Positions 41,742 to 49,987 of a stretch of DNA of 64,000 nucleotides are shown piece after piece. The translations under genes and the position numbers were made by a program. The notes under the pieces are model-generated. The model saw nothing but the letters and a program-made list of their open reading frames with translations, ran no database searches and had not been told where the DNA came from. Each line of letters begins with the position of its first letter. Positions within the stretch are counted from its first letter, which is position 1. This DNA comes from Clostridia bacterium (GTDB lineage: Bacteria > Bacillota > Clostridia > Oscillospirales > CAG-272), in assembly GCA_017472285.1 (NCBI GenBank), contig JAFUQQ010000034.1, forward strand, positions 85,300 through 149,299, in the 5' to 3' direction.

Positions 41742-43487
41742 TTATAACAAAAATCGGAAAATGATCGCATCCATCTCCGTCTTCCCCTCACATTCCGTAA
41801 AAAGAGAAATTTTTTCAAAGCGTTTGCCGTAAGTCCGAATCTCCCTTGAAACAAAATTTTCCGAAGCGGGAAAATGATAAGTATCGGGAAAAACCTTTCC
41901 GTCACAAATCACCGAAACCGAAACGGTTCCCGACGAGCGATAACGCATCCCGAAACCGATCAGAGTCTTTTCTCCGCATGAACCGAGATCAAGCTCTGCC
42001 GTTTGCATTTTTGATGCAACGGAACCACCCGAGCGTTTAAGATAACGAAGTTTTCCCGTATCTCTTTCCGTATAATAAAGACCGCCCGCCAGAAATGCGA
42101 GATATTTTTCAGGTCGAATCGTGTCGGTCAGATACCAGATCATCGCCGCTTCATGTGCGTGTGTCTGCGTCCCCGTCGGCAGCTTCGCCCTGTGATCCCA
42201 GACGTAAGTCACCGCCCCGACCGAAAGATAATATTTTCCGAATGCCGCAAAACCCGAAGCACTTTCATATTCCTCTGCCGTATGGGAAAAGAAACCGTAT
42301 TCTCCTTCCTCAATATTGGCGGAGATCTTTCTGCGCCCAACCTTTTCGGAAATACCGAAACGATCGATACAAAAGATTCCTTCTTTCGCGCTTGCAAAAA
42401 CGATCTTATCATCAAAACAAACAATACTGCCTTTCATATCCGAACCGAAATCATTCTGAAAAGAAGTCACAGAAAAAGAAATCCCATCCGTCCCGTCTTT
42501 GATCGAGAGCTTCTTTACAGCATCCTCAAAGAATACAAGATAGCCATCGTCAAACGGAACGATATCCGTGATGTCCTGCAAGCAATCGTATCGGACAAGA
42601 TTTTGCGTGGAATGTGCGCCAAATCCATCCGGCAATGATACCCCGATGATTTCCGTACCGTTTGCCGTCAGAAGCATCACCGTACCGTCCGAAAGCGAAA
42701 CGGGAAACGCCGTTCCGCTTTTTCCAACGATCTCCCTGTATTCCGCAGAAGATGAAAACGAATATACGGAAGCATCCTCCGAATCCGAAAGACGCAAACG
42801 AAGCCGACATCCCGCCGCATCGTCACCGTCAAAAATGACTCTGTCCTCCCGAAGCATGACGTAACCGTTATAAACCTCCGTTCCATCCTTGTGCCATGCA
42901 CGCGCATACGTGTTGTCCACAGCAAAAGAAAGCGGAAACAATTGCTCGTTTCCCTCCTCATCGGAAAGCCACATATCGATATAACGGCAAAAAGGATTCA
43001 TCGGCGCGACTTCCGTATAATACGCACCGCTTCGGCTTAGTCCCGTCAGACAAACGGGAACGCTCTGTTCCATGAGCGTTATGGAAAGTCCCCTTTCCAC
43101 AACATAAATATATTCTCCGTCGATCACGTAAAAACGCTGATCGCAATCATAGATCGCGCCGCGATCTTCCGTCAGCATCCCTTCCGTGCCGACAACGAAA
43201 AAGGCACCGTCTTTCAACGCATAAAGTGTTCTTCCCTTGCGAAAAAGAAAAACACCGTCTGCATATGCCGCATCCGTAACGGAACCCTCAGCAAAGCCTC
43301 CTTCATATACAGCATCTTCGGGCATCGCAACGGAAATCAAAGATTTCCCCTTTACTTCCATATTCAGAAGCAAAGCCGTATCTTTTGCCATACCGCTCGA
43401 AAAATCATCGATCACAAGCATTTCCGGCGCTTCATCATAAGACAGAAAACGGTCGTAAGCTTCCGCCGTACCATATCGTTGACTCAT
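41742..43487 (-). CDS. Large phage accessory or tail-linked structural protein
   Basis: The start at 43487 has AGGAGGTGGAT directly upstream and gives 581 residues. The sequence is rich in short beta-hairpin repeats (GVFLFRKGRTLYALKDGAFF, RFYVIDGEYIYVVERG, GYLVFFEDAVKKLSIKDG), which suggests a beta-propeller. It ends with a ~90-residue beta-sandwich-like domain. I do not recognise the family. Position after the capsid and adaptor genes suggests a tail-stabilising or spike-like protein of a short-tailed phage, but no homology was established. Confidence 0.6.
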   Translation of the reverse strand: MSQRYGTAEAYDRFLSYDEAPEMLVIDDFSSGMAKDTALLLNMEVKGKSLISVAMPEDAVYEGGFAEGSVTDAAYADGVFLFRKGRTLYALKDGAFFVVGTEGMLTEDRGAIYDCDQRFYVIDGEYIYVVERGLSITLMEQSVPVCLTGLSRSGAYYTEVAPMNPFCRYIDMWLSDEEGNEQLFPLSFAVDNTYARAWHKDGTEVYNGYVMLREDRVIFDGDDAAGCRLRLRLSDSEDASVYSFSSSAEYREIVGKSGTAFPVSLSDGTVMLLTANGTEIIGVSLPDGFGAHSTQNLVRYDCLQDITDIVPFDDGYLVFFEDAVKKLSIKDGTDGISFSVTSFQNDFGSDMKGSIVCFDDKIVFASAKEGIFCIDRFGISEKVGRRKISANIEEGEYGFFSHTAEEYESASGFAAFGKYYLSVGAVTYVWDHRAKLPTGTQTHAHEAAMIWYLTDTIRPEKYLAFLAGGLYYTERDTGKLRYLKRSGGSVASKMQTAELDLGSCGEKTLIGFGMRYRSSGTVSVSVICDGKVFPDTYHFPASENFVSREIRTYGKRFEKISLFTECEGKTEMDAIIFRFLL

Positions 43488-43497
43488 ATCCACCTCC

Positions 43498-44094
43498 TTA
43501 ACCGAAACCGCGTTGTTTCGAGAAAACACGGTCTACCACGCGCGTATCCGCCGCCGACGGATACGAAGCCGTCATCCTCTCGTCAAATTCCGTAGCAAGA
43601 CGCATATAGCGTTTCATATCGCCGGGATAAATTTTGGAGCAAAGCTCCGCGCAGATACCGTATGCCACCGTATCCCAGAAGCCATCCTCCGCTTCCAGAA
43701 CCGCACCGTCACGAACGTGTGCACCGAGTGCTTTCGGATAAGCATAATAACCAACCGTATAAAAACCCTCTTTCGCACCAAAGAAATACAGTACGTTTCC
43801 CGCTTTCTCAAAACTGACCGCGCCGTAACGCCGTTTCTCCTTCAGAATTTCCTTGACCAGAACCACATCTTCGGGAAGCACGGTACGTAAACCCAACTCA
43901 TGTTTTTCAAAATAAAGCACTTCTGTCTTATAGATCGCTTTCAGATAAACGGCAGCCTTGCGCGCCGTACTGTTAACCGTCTGTACCAAAGCATCTTTCA
44001 CAAGATACGCAAGACTGCCAACTGCATCTTCTTCCCTGCCATCAACATCCAAAAGTGAATAAACTCTTTTTTTCAATTCACCGTATGTCATCAT
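43498..44094 (-). CDS. Phage head-tail connector-like protein
   Basis: The 198-residue protein follows the capsid gene and opens with a helical YGELKKRVYSLLDVDGREED segment. It contains mixed helices and strands like the adaptor proteins of short-tailed phages (gp4-type); this is inferred from size, position and helical pattern. AAAGGAG precedes the start. It ends 11 bases before the start of the next gene. Confidence 0.55.
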   Translation of the reverse strand: MMTYGELKKRVYSLLDVDGREEDAVGSLAYLVKDALVQTVNSTARKAAVYLKAIYKTEVLYFEKHELGLRTVLPEDVVLVKEILKEKRRYGAVSFEKAGNVLYFFGAKEGFYTVGYYAYPKALGAHVRDGAVLEAEDGFWDTVAYGICAELCSKIYPGDMKRYMRLATEFDERMTASYPSAADTRVVDRVFSKQRGFG

Positions 44095-44131
44095 AAACTC
44101 CTTTCTGTACCCAATATACGTTTTTAGGGAT

Positions 44132-44168
44132 TTTCAAGGGTGATTTTTTCGTAAAAATCACCCTTGAA
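44132..44168 (-). repeat. Perfect hairpin after the capsid gene
   Basis: TTTCAAGGGTGATTTTT and AAAAATCACCCTTGAAA form a 17-bp perfect stem around TCGT, 5 bases after the capsid stop. No T tract follows on the minus strand, so it may act as a processing or stability hairpin rather than a full terminator, keeping capsid message in excess. The stem resembles one at 4.1 kb. Confidence 0.65.
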
Positions 44169-44173
44169 ACAGG

Positions 44174-45070
44174 TCAGGCAGGATTTGCAAAGATGATCGG
44201 TCTTGCATCGCCGAAGCCGAAAGCAAAATCAACGTAAGCGATGTAATCCGTCATCAAAGGATTTTCTCTGGGAGAAACCACGACGGAAGGCTCCGTGATG
44301 TAAACGAGCTTGAGAACTTCGGGAAGAAGCATGGAATCCGCAATTGCCCACTGTTTGCCCGTAAGACCGAGAGAACCGCCGCCGCAGACCATATATTTCA
44401 TACCGTTCTGACCGCCAAGACCGCACGCGGGAGTCAGAAGCGCATCTTCACCGCAGATCTCTCTTGCAACCGCTTCCAATTCGGGAGAAACGAGAAGAAG
44501 ATCAAAGTTTGCGATAAAAGGAAGACCGTCCGCCGTCACGAAAGAAGCGGCTTTTGCCTGTGCCGCGCAGATCGCGGAAACGGAAAGCTCATCGGTGATC
44601 AGATTGGAGAAGGTCGCAGTCTTATCCGTATCGACAGGATGTGCATCGGAAGCCCAAGCCTCACCGTCAGCACCTTTTGAGGTAAACGCATTGCCGAAAA
44701 CGCGGTAAAATTCGCTGATTACGGTCATATAAGCGGAATCTGCAAGACGAAGACCGGTTCTGTCCGCTTCACCGACCATATCGATCTTTGCTTTTTTATA
44801 GGAAACGGGGAGCGCAAGCGCACGTTCAACGGGAGTCACAGTCGTGATAAAGGATTTCGTACCGTCCGCGTAAGAAAGCTCGCCGCCTTCATAAACGGGA
44901 AGCTCACCGTAACCGCCAAGACCTTGGAGTTCATAATTCAATTCGTTCTGATTGACGATACCCGCAATATTGCCGATGAGATTCATTCTCGAAGCATAGC
45001 GTTCTTCAAAACGCTTTTTCACAAGCGGATACATATCGTTTGCCCATGTATACATTTCATTTGTCATCAT
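44174..45070 (-). CDS. Probable phage major capsid protein
   Basis: The 298-residue protein lies after the scaffold-like gene, as expected for a capsid. The N-terminal region (MYTWANDMYPLVKKRFEERY) and the repeated beta/alpha layout resemble the Mu-gpT/HK97-type coat proteins. Key stretches are TSKGADGEAWASDAHPVDTD near 130 and PSVVVSPRENPLMTDYIAY near 262. The assignment rests on position, size and general resemblance. The strong hairpin after it fits a highly expressed gene. Confidence 0.7.
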   Translation of the reverse strand: MMTNEMYTWANDMYPLVKKRFEERYASRMNLIGNIAGIVNQNELNYELQGLGGYGELPVYEGGELSYADGTKSFITTVTPVERALALPVSYKKAKIDMVGEADRTGLRLADSAYMTVISEFYRVFGNAFTSKGADGEAWASDAHPVDTDKTATFSNLITDELSVSAICAAQAKAASFVTADGLPFIANFDLLLVSPELEAVAREICGEDALLTPACGLGGQNGMKYMVCGGGSLGLTGKQWAIADSMLLPEVLKLVYITEPSVVVSPRENPLMTDYIAYVDFAFGFGDARPIIFANPA

Positions 45071-45109
45071 TATTTAAAATTCCTTTCTGGTTTTATATTT
45101 TTTGAAGCG

Positions 45110-45496
45110 TCAATGTTTTCCGCGTCTTGCGGGAATATCATTGACAAGTGTGTAATATTCGCGGTAACTCATGCCCGCGGCACGTGCGATCATACGCTGA
45201 CGTTCCGTGAGCGCAAGATCGGGAGCGGCATTTGCCGAAACGGAAGGTGTCATTTTTGCTGTAATATTATGGATATCGTTTTTCGGCATCGCGGAAAGCA
45301 TATTTTTAAAATCACGGCAGATATCTTCGATATTACCACGTTTGCCTTTCGCAAAATGCGCGAACATCGGATGCGAAAGCGCATCTTCGGCAGATTCCGA
45401 TGCAGCGAGTTCCGTTTCGGTCTGTTCCTGTTCAGGCGTGTCCTTGTTTTCCACATCTTCTGTGGGAACAGCACTTATATTTTCGTTTTCATTCAT
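45110..45496 (-). CDS. Scaffold-like protein of the phage module
   Basis: The 128-residue protein is highly charged, with an acidic disordered N-terminal half (VENKDTPEQEQTETELAASE) and a basic C-terminal helix pair (LTERQRMIARAAGMSYREYY). This composition and its place between portal and capsid fit a phage scaffolding protein. Its start overlaps the end of the portal gene by 8 bases. Confidence 0.6.
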   Translation of the reverse strand: MNENENISAVPTEDVENKDTPEQEQTETELAASESAEDALSHPMFAHFAKGKRGNIEDICRDFKNMLSAMPKNDIHNITAKMTPSVSANAAPDLALTERQRMIARAAGMSYREYYTLVNDIPARRGKH

Positions 45497-47090
45497 GTGT
45501 CATCTCTCCGTTCTCAAATTTTTTATCAAGAGCTTCCGTAAGAACAGTACGTTCGGGAATACCGAGTGCTGAGATATAAGCGCGGACGATCGGGTAATTC
45601 ATTTCGTTCATATCCATCGTGCAAAGCTCGGAAAGAGCCGAAAGCGTAAAGGAACGAGAATTTTCAAAACCCTCTCCAACGTGGATAGACACGTCGACCA
45701 TCGGAACGAAACCGAATGTTTTCTGATAATCCTCGAAACAGAACGCCCCCTCGCAATCCGTGATGGCATGAAGTCTTTCCGCGGAAAAAATCTCAAGCAC
45801 CATCGCATCAATCAAACGGTAAAGACGTTCAAAACCCGCTTTTTTACAGATATTTTTCGCCTTCGTGCGTTTGGAAGCATAATCACCGAGAAGCGCAAGC
45901 CCCGTTGCCGTCGTCACCTGTGTGGAGCTGTCCCCTTGCATGAAATCGTAATTGCCAAGCGTTTCTTTCATCATAAAACGGTATTTTTCCGCAATCTCAT
46001 AATGAGCAATGTTATCGGAAGAAAGACCGCCGAGACGCTTGACTTTATCCATCATACCAGGACGAAGTTTCCAGACCGCACCGGGACGGTTTTCGGGATA
46101 ACTGTCGCCTGCAAATGCATTTTCCTCATAAACGAGGATATCATTGGCAAAAAAAGCCGTGTTGAGCTGTGCAAAAAGAAGCTGTCTGTCCGCCGCATCG
46201 ATGAGAGGAATAATGGGCTCCAGCTCACTCTTACCCCATATCATATTTTCGGTCGGAATCCTTGCGTAGATCACGAACGGATAAGAATCATACGAAGTTT
46301 TCGACCAGAATTTCGGCAGATAGCGGACTTCGTTCCCTTCGATCAGAATGGAAAGCGCAATCTCTCCACTGTCAGCCTGACGGAACCAATATTCCGTGAT
46401 CTCCACTGTATCGCCAAGACCGAGAAGATCGCGTTTGCCGCGATGCTTCCCCGCCATGATGCCTTCCATCGTCAGACCGCGCGCTTGCAGATCGTCCGTA
46501 AAAATACGCACCGCCTTGCCCGTATTCATGCGGTAAACACAAGCGATATATTCGCAATCATCGACCGTTTTGCCGAAAGGATCGGGAAAGACCGTTTCGA
46601 TCGGAGGATTTTCAATGGCGATCTGTGCCTCCCCTTGTGCATCACAGGTCACGGCAAGCTTCCAGACCGCACTGCCGTAAAGATTAAGCCTACGTTCATT
46701 AACCGCGTTTTTCGCTGTCATATCGCCGTTCTGAACGACATAACGCACGATGGCTTCTCTTTGTCTTGCCATATCGCTTTCATGCCCTGTACGCGCGGAA
46801 AACTCAAAATCGGGCGGTGTCGCTTCGATCTGTCCCTCCACGTGTAAAAATCCGTCGGGCACTGTGCAAGGTCGCCAAGGCAATTCCAAGGAACTAAGAA
46901 ATTCATCCGTCTGCCTTGCCGTATCGTGCGTACCGTCATAATAAGCGCGCATCCTCTGCCAATATGCATCCATGGAACTTCTGGCAGTACGCGCCGTTTT
47001 TATGTTTTCGGCAATGATACGCTCGCGCATATCCACATCCGAAAACGGCTCGGAAACCGTGTCACTGCGTTTCCAAAATTTCAAATTCAT
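45489..47090 (-). CDS. Phage portal protein
   Basis: The start at the ATG at 47090 has AAAGGAT 8 bases upstream (a GTG two codons earlier is also possible). The 533-residue protein resembles P22-like portal proteins: a helical N-terminal part (AYWQRMRAYYDGTHDTARQT), the stretch NPPIETVFPDPFGKTVDDCE near 165, and the conserved TTATGLALLGDYASKRTKAK near 395. It forms the dodecameric ring through which DNA is packed. It comes directly after the large terminase gene. Confidence 0.82.
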   Translation of the reverse strand: MNLKFWKRSDTVSEPFSDVDMRERIIAENIKTARTARSSMDAYWQRMRAYYDGTHDTARQTDEFLSSLELPWRPCTVPDGFLHVEGQIEATPPDFEFSARTGHESDMARQREAIVRYVVQNGDMTAKNAVNERRLNLYGSAVWKLAVTCDAQGEAQIAIENPPIETVFPDPFGKTVDDCEYIACVYRMNTGKAVRIFTDDLQARGLTMEGIMAGKHRGKRDLLGLGDTVEITEYWFRQADSGEIALSILIEGNEVRYLPKFWSKTSYDSYPFVIYARIPTENMIWGKSELEPIIPLIDAADRQLLFAQLNTAFFANDILVYEENAFAGDSYPENRPGAVWKLRPGMMDKVKRLGGLSSDNIAHYEIAEKYRFMMKETLGNYDFMQGDSSTQVTTATGLALLGDYASKRTKAKNICKKAGFERLYRLIDAMVLEIFSAERLHAITDCEGAFCFEDYQKTFGFVPMVDVSIHVGEGFENSRSFTLSALSELCTMDMNEMNYPIVRAYISALGIPERTVLTEALDKKFENGEMTHE

Positions 47091-47135
47091 AGTCACATCC
47101 TTTCACGGACAAAATCCGTTGTTTTTGTATTCACC

Positions 47136-48443
47136 TTATCTTCGCCCAAACCGATTTTTTCTTCTCAACAAAGAAGAATCTTCCGTCATTCCTCCGCGGC
47201 AATAAGAAGCGAAATAACGGAGCGCATCGGGCGCGTGAGTGATCTCATGCGGTTCCGTTGCCGCATCACCATGGTTTTTCGGATCATAAAGCAAAAGCGG
47301 TAACGTGCGGAGGATATTGACACAATTCGGAAAAATGCGAAGCTTCGGTTCTCCGTCCATATCGGCAAGCCATTCCTTGAGTGCAAGCCAACCGTCGATA
47401 CGGTTCGGAACGATCTTTGTCAGATATACACCGCCATCTGCAAACAGATCGGAAACGGAACGACCGCTGTCCTTGCTTCTGCTCCAAAGATCGGCAGGCG
47501 CGATCACAGTCATATCGGGCTTTAATTTGGCATATATCTTTTCTGCCGCACGGCTCACGATCAGATTGGATTCATAGATCTCATCATAAACGTAAGCGCG
47601 GCCATTGGGTAAAACCGCAATAAAAAGTGCCGCCAACATATCAAGACCATAGTCCATCGCCGCGTAAAATCTCGTTCCGTTCGGAAACGATATGGGAGAA
47701 ACCACATGTTTCCTCTCATCAAATTCAGAGAAGAATTGCCCCGAAAAAACGTCCCACCGTCCGCAAAGCCAAGCCGCGCGAAGCCCCTCGGGAAGAGCTT
47801 CCAATCGCTTCACGTAATCGGGATCCTGTTCCATCAACGCCTTGTTGTCATAAACAGAAGCGGGAATAAAGCGGTAATCTTCGGGATTCTCTCCCTTGCG
47901 GTAAATCCGATCAATAAAAAGTCTTTTGACCCAACCGTGTCCTATCCCTCCGGGATTACAGGTAAGATACATCCGTTTGGGAAACGAATTCGCGCCGCGC
48001 AGCGAAGCGCAAAGCACAAGAAACATCTCCTCATCGATCTGTGTTGCCTCGTCAACGGCAATGATGTCGAATTGCAAGCCTTGATAGCGAAGCAAGTCGT
48101 CATGGGAAGAAAGATATCCGAGCAACATATGCGAACCGCAGAAAAAATCAAACGCCTTTTCGAGTTCTCTGTATTTTGCGATAGGTGTCTTGCCGCAAAG
48201 GATCTCGCAAAGCGGACGAATATGATTTTCTCGGAGTTCAGGATAACTTCTTCGAATTAGAAGCACACGGATACCGGGATATGCCAGACAAAGCAAGATG
48301 AGTTTGTATCGCAGCGCAAAACTTTTACCGCCGCCTCTTGCACCGCCGTAAGCCGTAAATTTCGCATCGGAAAGAAAAAATTCACGCTGTTTTTCCGTCG
48401 GAGAAAAATTCAGAATAAAAGGTACGGAAGCATCATTTTGCAA
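47136..48443 (-). CDS. Phage terminase large subunit
   Basis: The 435-residue DNA-packaging motor has Walker A GGARGGGKSFALR near residue 33, Walker B region FDIIAVDEATQIDEEMF near 128, and the nuclease domain with acidic residues in MDYGLDMLAALFI near 267 and DLWSRSKDSGR near 318. It starts at TTG (48443), with GGAGGCG 8-9 bases upstream, and overlaps the small terminase gene by 11 bases. Confidence 0.92.
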   Translation of the reverse strand: MQNDASVPFILNFSPTEKQREFFLSDAKFTAYGGARGGGKSFALRYKLILLCLAYPGIRVLLIRRSYPELRENHIRPLCEILCGKTPIAKYRELEKAFDFFCGSHMLLGYLSSHDDLLRYQGLQFDIIAVDEATQIDEEMFLVLCASLRGANSFPKRMYLTCNPGGIGHGWVKRLFIDRIYRKGENPEDYRFIPASVYDNKALMEQDPDYVKRLEALPEGLRAAWLCGRWDVFSGQFFSEFDERKHVVSPISFPNGTRFYAAMDYGLDMLAALFIAVLPNGRAYVYDEIYESNLIVSRAAEKIYAKLKPDMTVIAPADLWSRSKDSGRSVSDLFADGGVYLTKIVPNRIDGWLALKEWLADMDGEPKLRIFPNCVNILRTLPLLLYDPKNHGDAATEPHEITHAPDALRYFASYCRGGMTEDSSLLRRKNRFGRR

Positions 48444-48864
48444 GTGTGTTCGCCTCCTCGGACATCAGAACGGTAATGGTATCGGGAGTATCGTCTTTTT
48501 CACCCCAACCAAAATGTTCCTTGAGCAAAGCCAATGCCAGCGTACCGCCGATATCGCCCGAAATACAGTTTTCTTCGATATAAGCTTCGATTTTGAGGAG
48601 AGCCATTTCCACAGCCTCCGCAAAGCTCTTATCATTTTTCAAAACGGCAAAACCCCGTTTGGTGATACCGAGTGCCAGACAAAGACCGGAAACCGTATAC
48701 GGTTTTTGTCTTTTTTTCTCACAGACCGCGCATTTTTCATCTCCGAAGGAAGCATCGCATTTTCCGCAAGCCGCCGTTGCGCGACCTCTGTCGCAATCCT
48801 GAAAATATTTTGCCGCCCGTTTCGCAAAATCCGCGGGATCGATCTCTTTTTTGATACGTGCCAT
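48433..48864 (-). CDS. Terminase small subunit
   Basis: The start at 48864 gives 143 residues; the TGA of the upstream gene overlaps this start region (TGAGATGG), so translation is likely coupled. The N-terminal part has a zinc-ribbon-like set (GRATAACGKCDASF, CAVCEKK), and a helix-turn-helix-like segment follows (LCLALGITKRGFAVLKNDKS). This fits a DNA-recognition subunit of the terminase. Extra cysteines make it unlike the common small terminases. Confidence 0.75.
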   Translation of the reverse strand: MARIKKEIDPADFAKRAAKYFQDCDRGRATAACGKCDASFGDEKCAVCEKKRQKPYTVSGLCLALGITKRGFAVLKNDKSFAEAVEMALLKIEAYIEENCISGDIGGTLALALLKEHFGWGEKDDTPDTITVLMSEEANTLAK

Positions 48865-48865
48865 C

Positions 48866-49072
48866 TCAACCCCCGCGGTCAAAACCGTTCGATTCACAGA
48901 CAGATTGAACGAGTTCAAACATATGTTCACAAGAATAATCCGCCCAACATTCCGTATGAATCACATCTCTTGTCGCATGAACACGCACAGCATCCTTTGC
49001 TTCATAGATCGCAAAACCGCAATGATCGCAATAAGAAAAAATACACGTTTCTTTTGGTATAGTCGTCTTCAT
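48866..49072 (-). CDS. Small zinc-finger-like protein, first gene of the phage module
   Basis: The 68-residue protein has cysteines arranged as CDHC near residue 16 and a later CWADYSC near 42, with histidines between, so it may bind zinc. AAAGGAGGGCGG precedes the start. It is the first gene after the perfect promoter and overlaps the small terminase start. Small zinc proteins are common next to phage terminases; its function is unknown. Confidence 0.7.
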   Translation of the reverse strand: MKTTIPKETCIFSYCDHCGFAIYEAKDAVRVHATRDVIHTECWADYSCEHMFELVQSVCESNGFDRGG

Positions 49073-49118
49073 CAGACCGCCCTCCTTTCAAAGTAATTTG
49101 TTTGTTCCCTGTGCCGCC

Positions 49119-49147
49119 ATTATATCACACGAACATTTGTTTGTCAA
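49119..49147 (-). promoter_or_regulatory. Perfect-consensus promoter of the phage head module
   Basis: On the minus strand TTGACA (49147-49142) and TATAAT (49124-49119) are separated by 17 bases, matching the consensus at all twelve positions. The first gene starts 47 bases downstream of the -10. A LexA-like box lies inside the spacer. Confidence 0.9.
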
Positions 49148-49170
49148 TAAATCAAAAGAACGATTGTTCG
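49130..49170. promoter_or_regulatory. Two LexA-like (SOS-type) operator boxes
   Basis: Box 1, CGAACATTTGTTTG (49130-49143), covers most of the promoter spacer. Box 2, AGAACGATTGTTCG (49157-49170), lies just upstream of the -35. The Firmicute LexA consensus from memory is CGAAC-N4-GTTCG or GTTTG; box 1 matches fully and box 2 at all but the first base. A phage repressor with a related site is an alternative. Confidence 0.65.
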
Positions 49171-49233
49171 TGATTTCATTTCTCTGCCTGTGCTTTCCGT
49201 TTTTGCAGAATTTTGCCGAATCACTTCCATCAT

Positions 49234-49441
49234 TTCGACAATATCCATATTCCGACATTTCCCGTATTTCGACAGCATCTCCCTTTCGACAATTCGACAC
49301 CATCCATAAATAGACGGCAAAAAACATTCCTTCACAACCCCCGACACCATTTTTTATATTCGACAGCGGATGTCAAATTCATATTCCGACAAAATCTGCA
49401 TCAAAAAAACCCCGCATGAGCAGGGTTTCCGGACTGTCGAA
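49234..49441. repeat. Array of TGTCGAA boxes with 17-bp spacing
   Basis: TTCGACA (minus-strand TGTCGAA) occurs at 49234, 49268, 49285, 49293 and 49359, with one-base variants at 49251, 49340 and 49385, and TGTCGAA in the other direction at 49435. Four consecutive cores are 16-17 bases apart. TGTCGAA is the Spo0A box core; the regular spacing also fits iterons of a replication origin. No other function is evident in this 393-bp gap, apart from the promoter and a terminator. Confidence 0.75.
49403..49429 (-). terminator. Terminator within the box array region
   Basis: On the minus strand AAACCCTGC and GCGGGGTTT pair around TCAT, followed by T7. It would stop transcripts coming from the pseudogene region to the right. 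Confidence 0.8.
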
Positions 49442-49465
49442 AAAACTATATGTAAAAGATAAAAA

Positions 49466-49779
49466 TCAAACTCGCATAAATCTATTGCTTGAAATAATTT
49501 TTTTCTTGATACGGTTGAATCTTTCCAAAAAATAGTCTGTAAAACAATTGGAACAACCGTAATTAAAGTGCATATCCAGCGTTTCGCTCAAACGTCCCAA
49601 GACATAAAAATCAAAAAGTTCATTTTCAATATCTATATCGAAAACACTTTTATATCCGTCCAAAAGAGCGTCAAACATATCCCAGTATGTCCACTCCAAA
49701 CTGATAAATGCCAGTTCATTCAAAGGGTCCCCGAAATTTCAGCATGAAAATGATATCTAATAATTCCGTTTAAATCCAT
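49466..49779 (-). pseudogene. Frameshifted C-terminal fragment of an APH-type phosphotransferase
   Basis: The last 85 codons read DPLNELAF, ISLEWTYWDMFDALLDGYK and further residues, typical of the C-terminal part of aminoglycoside phosphotransferase-like kinases, where a 'GIIDFD...GDPLNEFAF' segment precedes. That upstream segment is present in another frame, as MDLNGIIRYHFHAEISG, and joins the fragment by a one-base shift near 49728. The N-terminal kinase lobe and the HGD motif are absent. It is a truncated and frameshifted relic near the intact APH-like gene at 51.5 kb. The small size limits certainty. Confidence 0.55.
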
Positions 49780-49987
49780 CACAAAATTCCCCCTTTTTTG
49801 TATATCATAGCACGCATAGCCTTTTTATACAATAAATAAACGGTTTAAGTTGATTCAATTTTCAGTTGAGCCTAATGTTGCGGAAATTCAGTTTTTCTGT
49901 TTTCAGACAAAAATATATCCTTATTACCTCTCATAAACGTAAAACGCAATCGGCTTTTCATCTTCGGGAATCACAAGCATATTGGTT

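Noticed and set aside
49088..49350. Short minus-strand frames through the TGTCGAA array
   Set aside because: They overlap each other in different frames and cross the promoter and operator of the phage module; no ribosome binding site.
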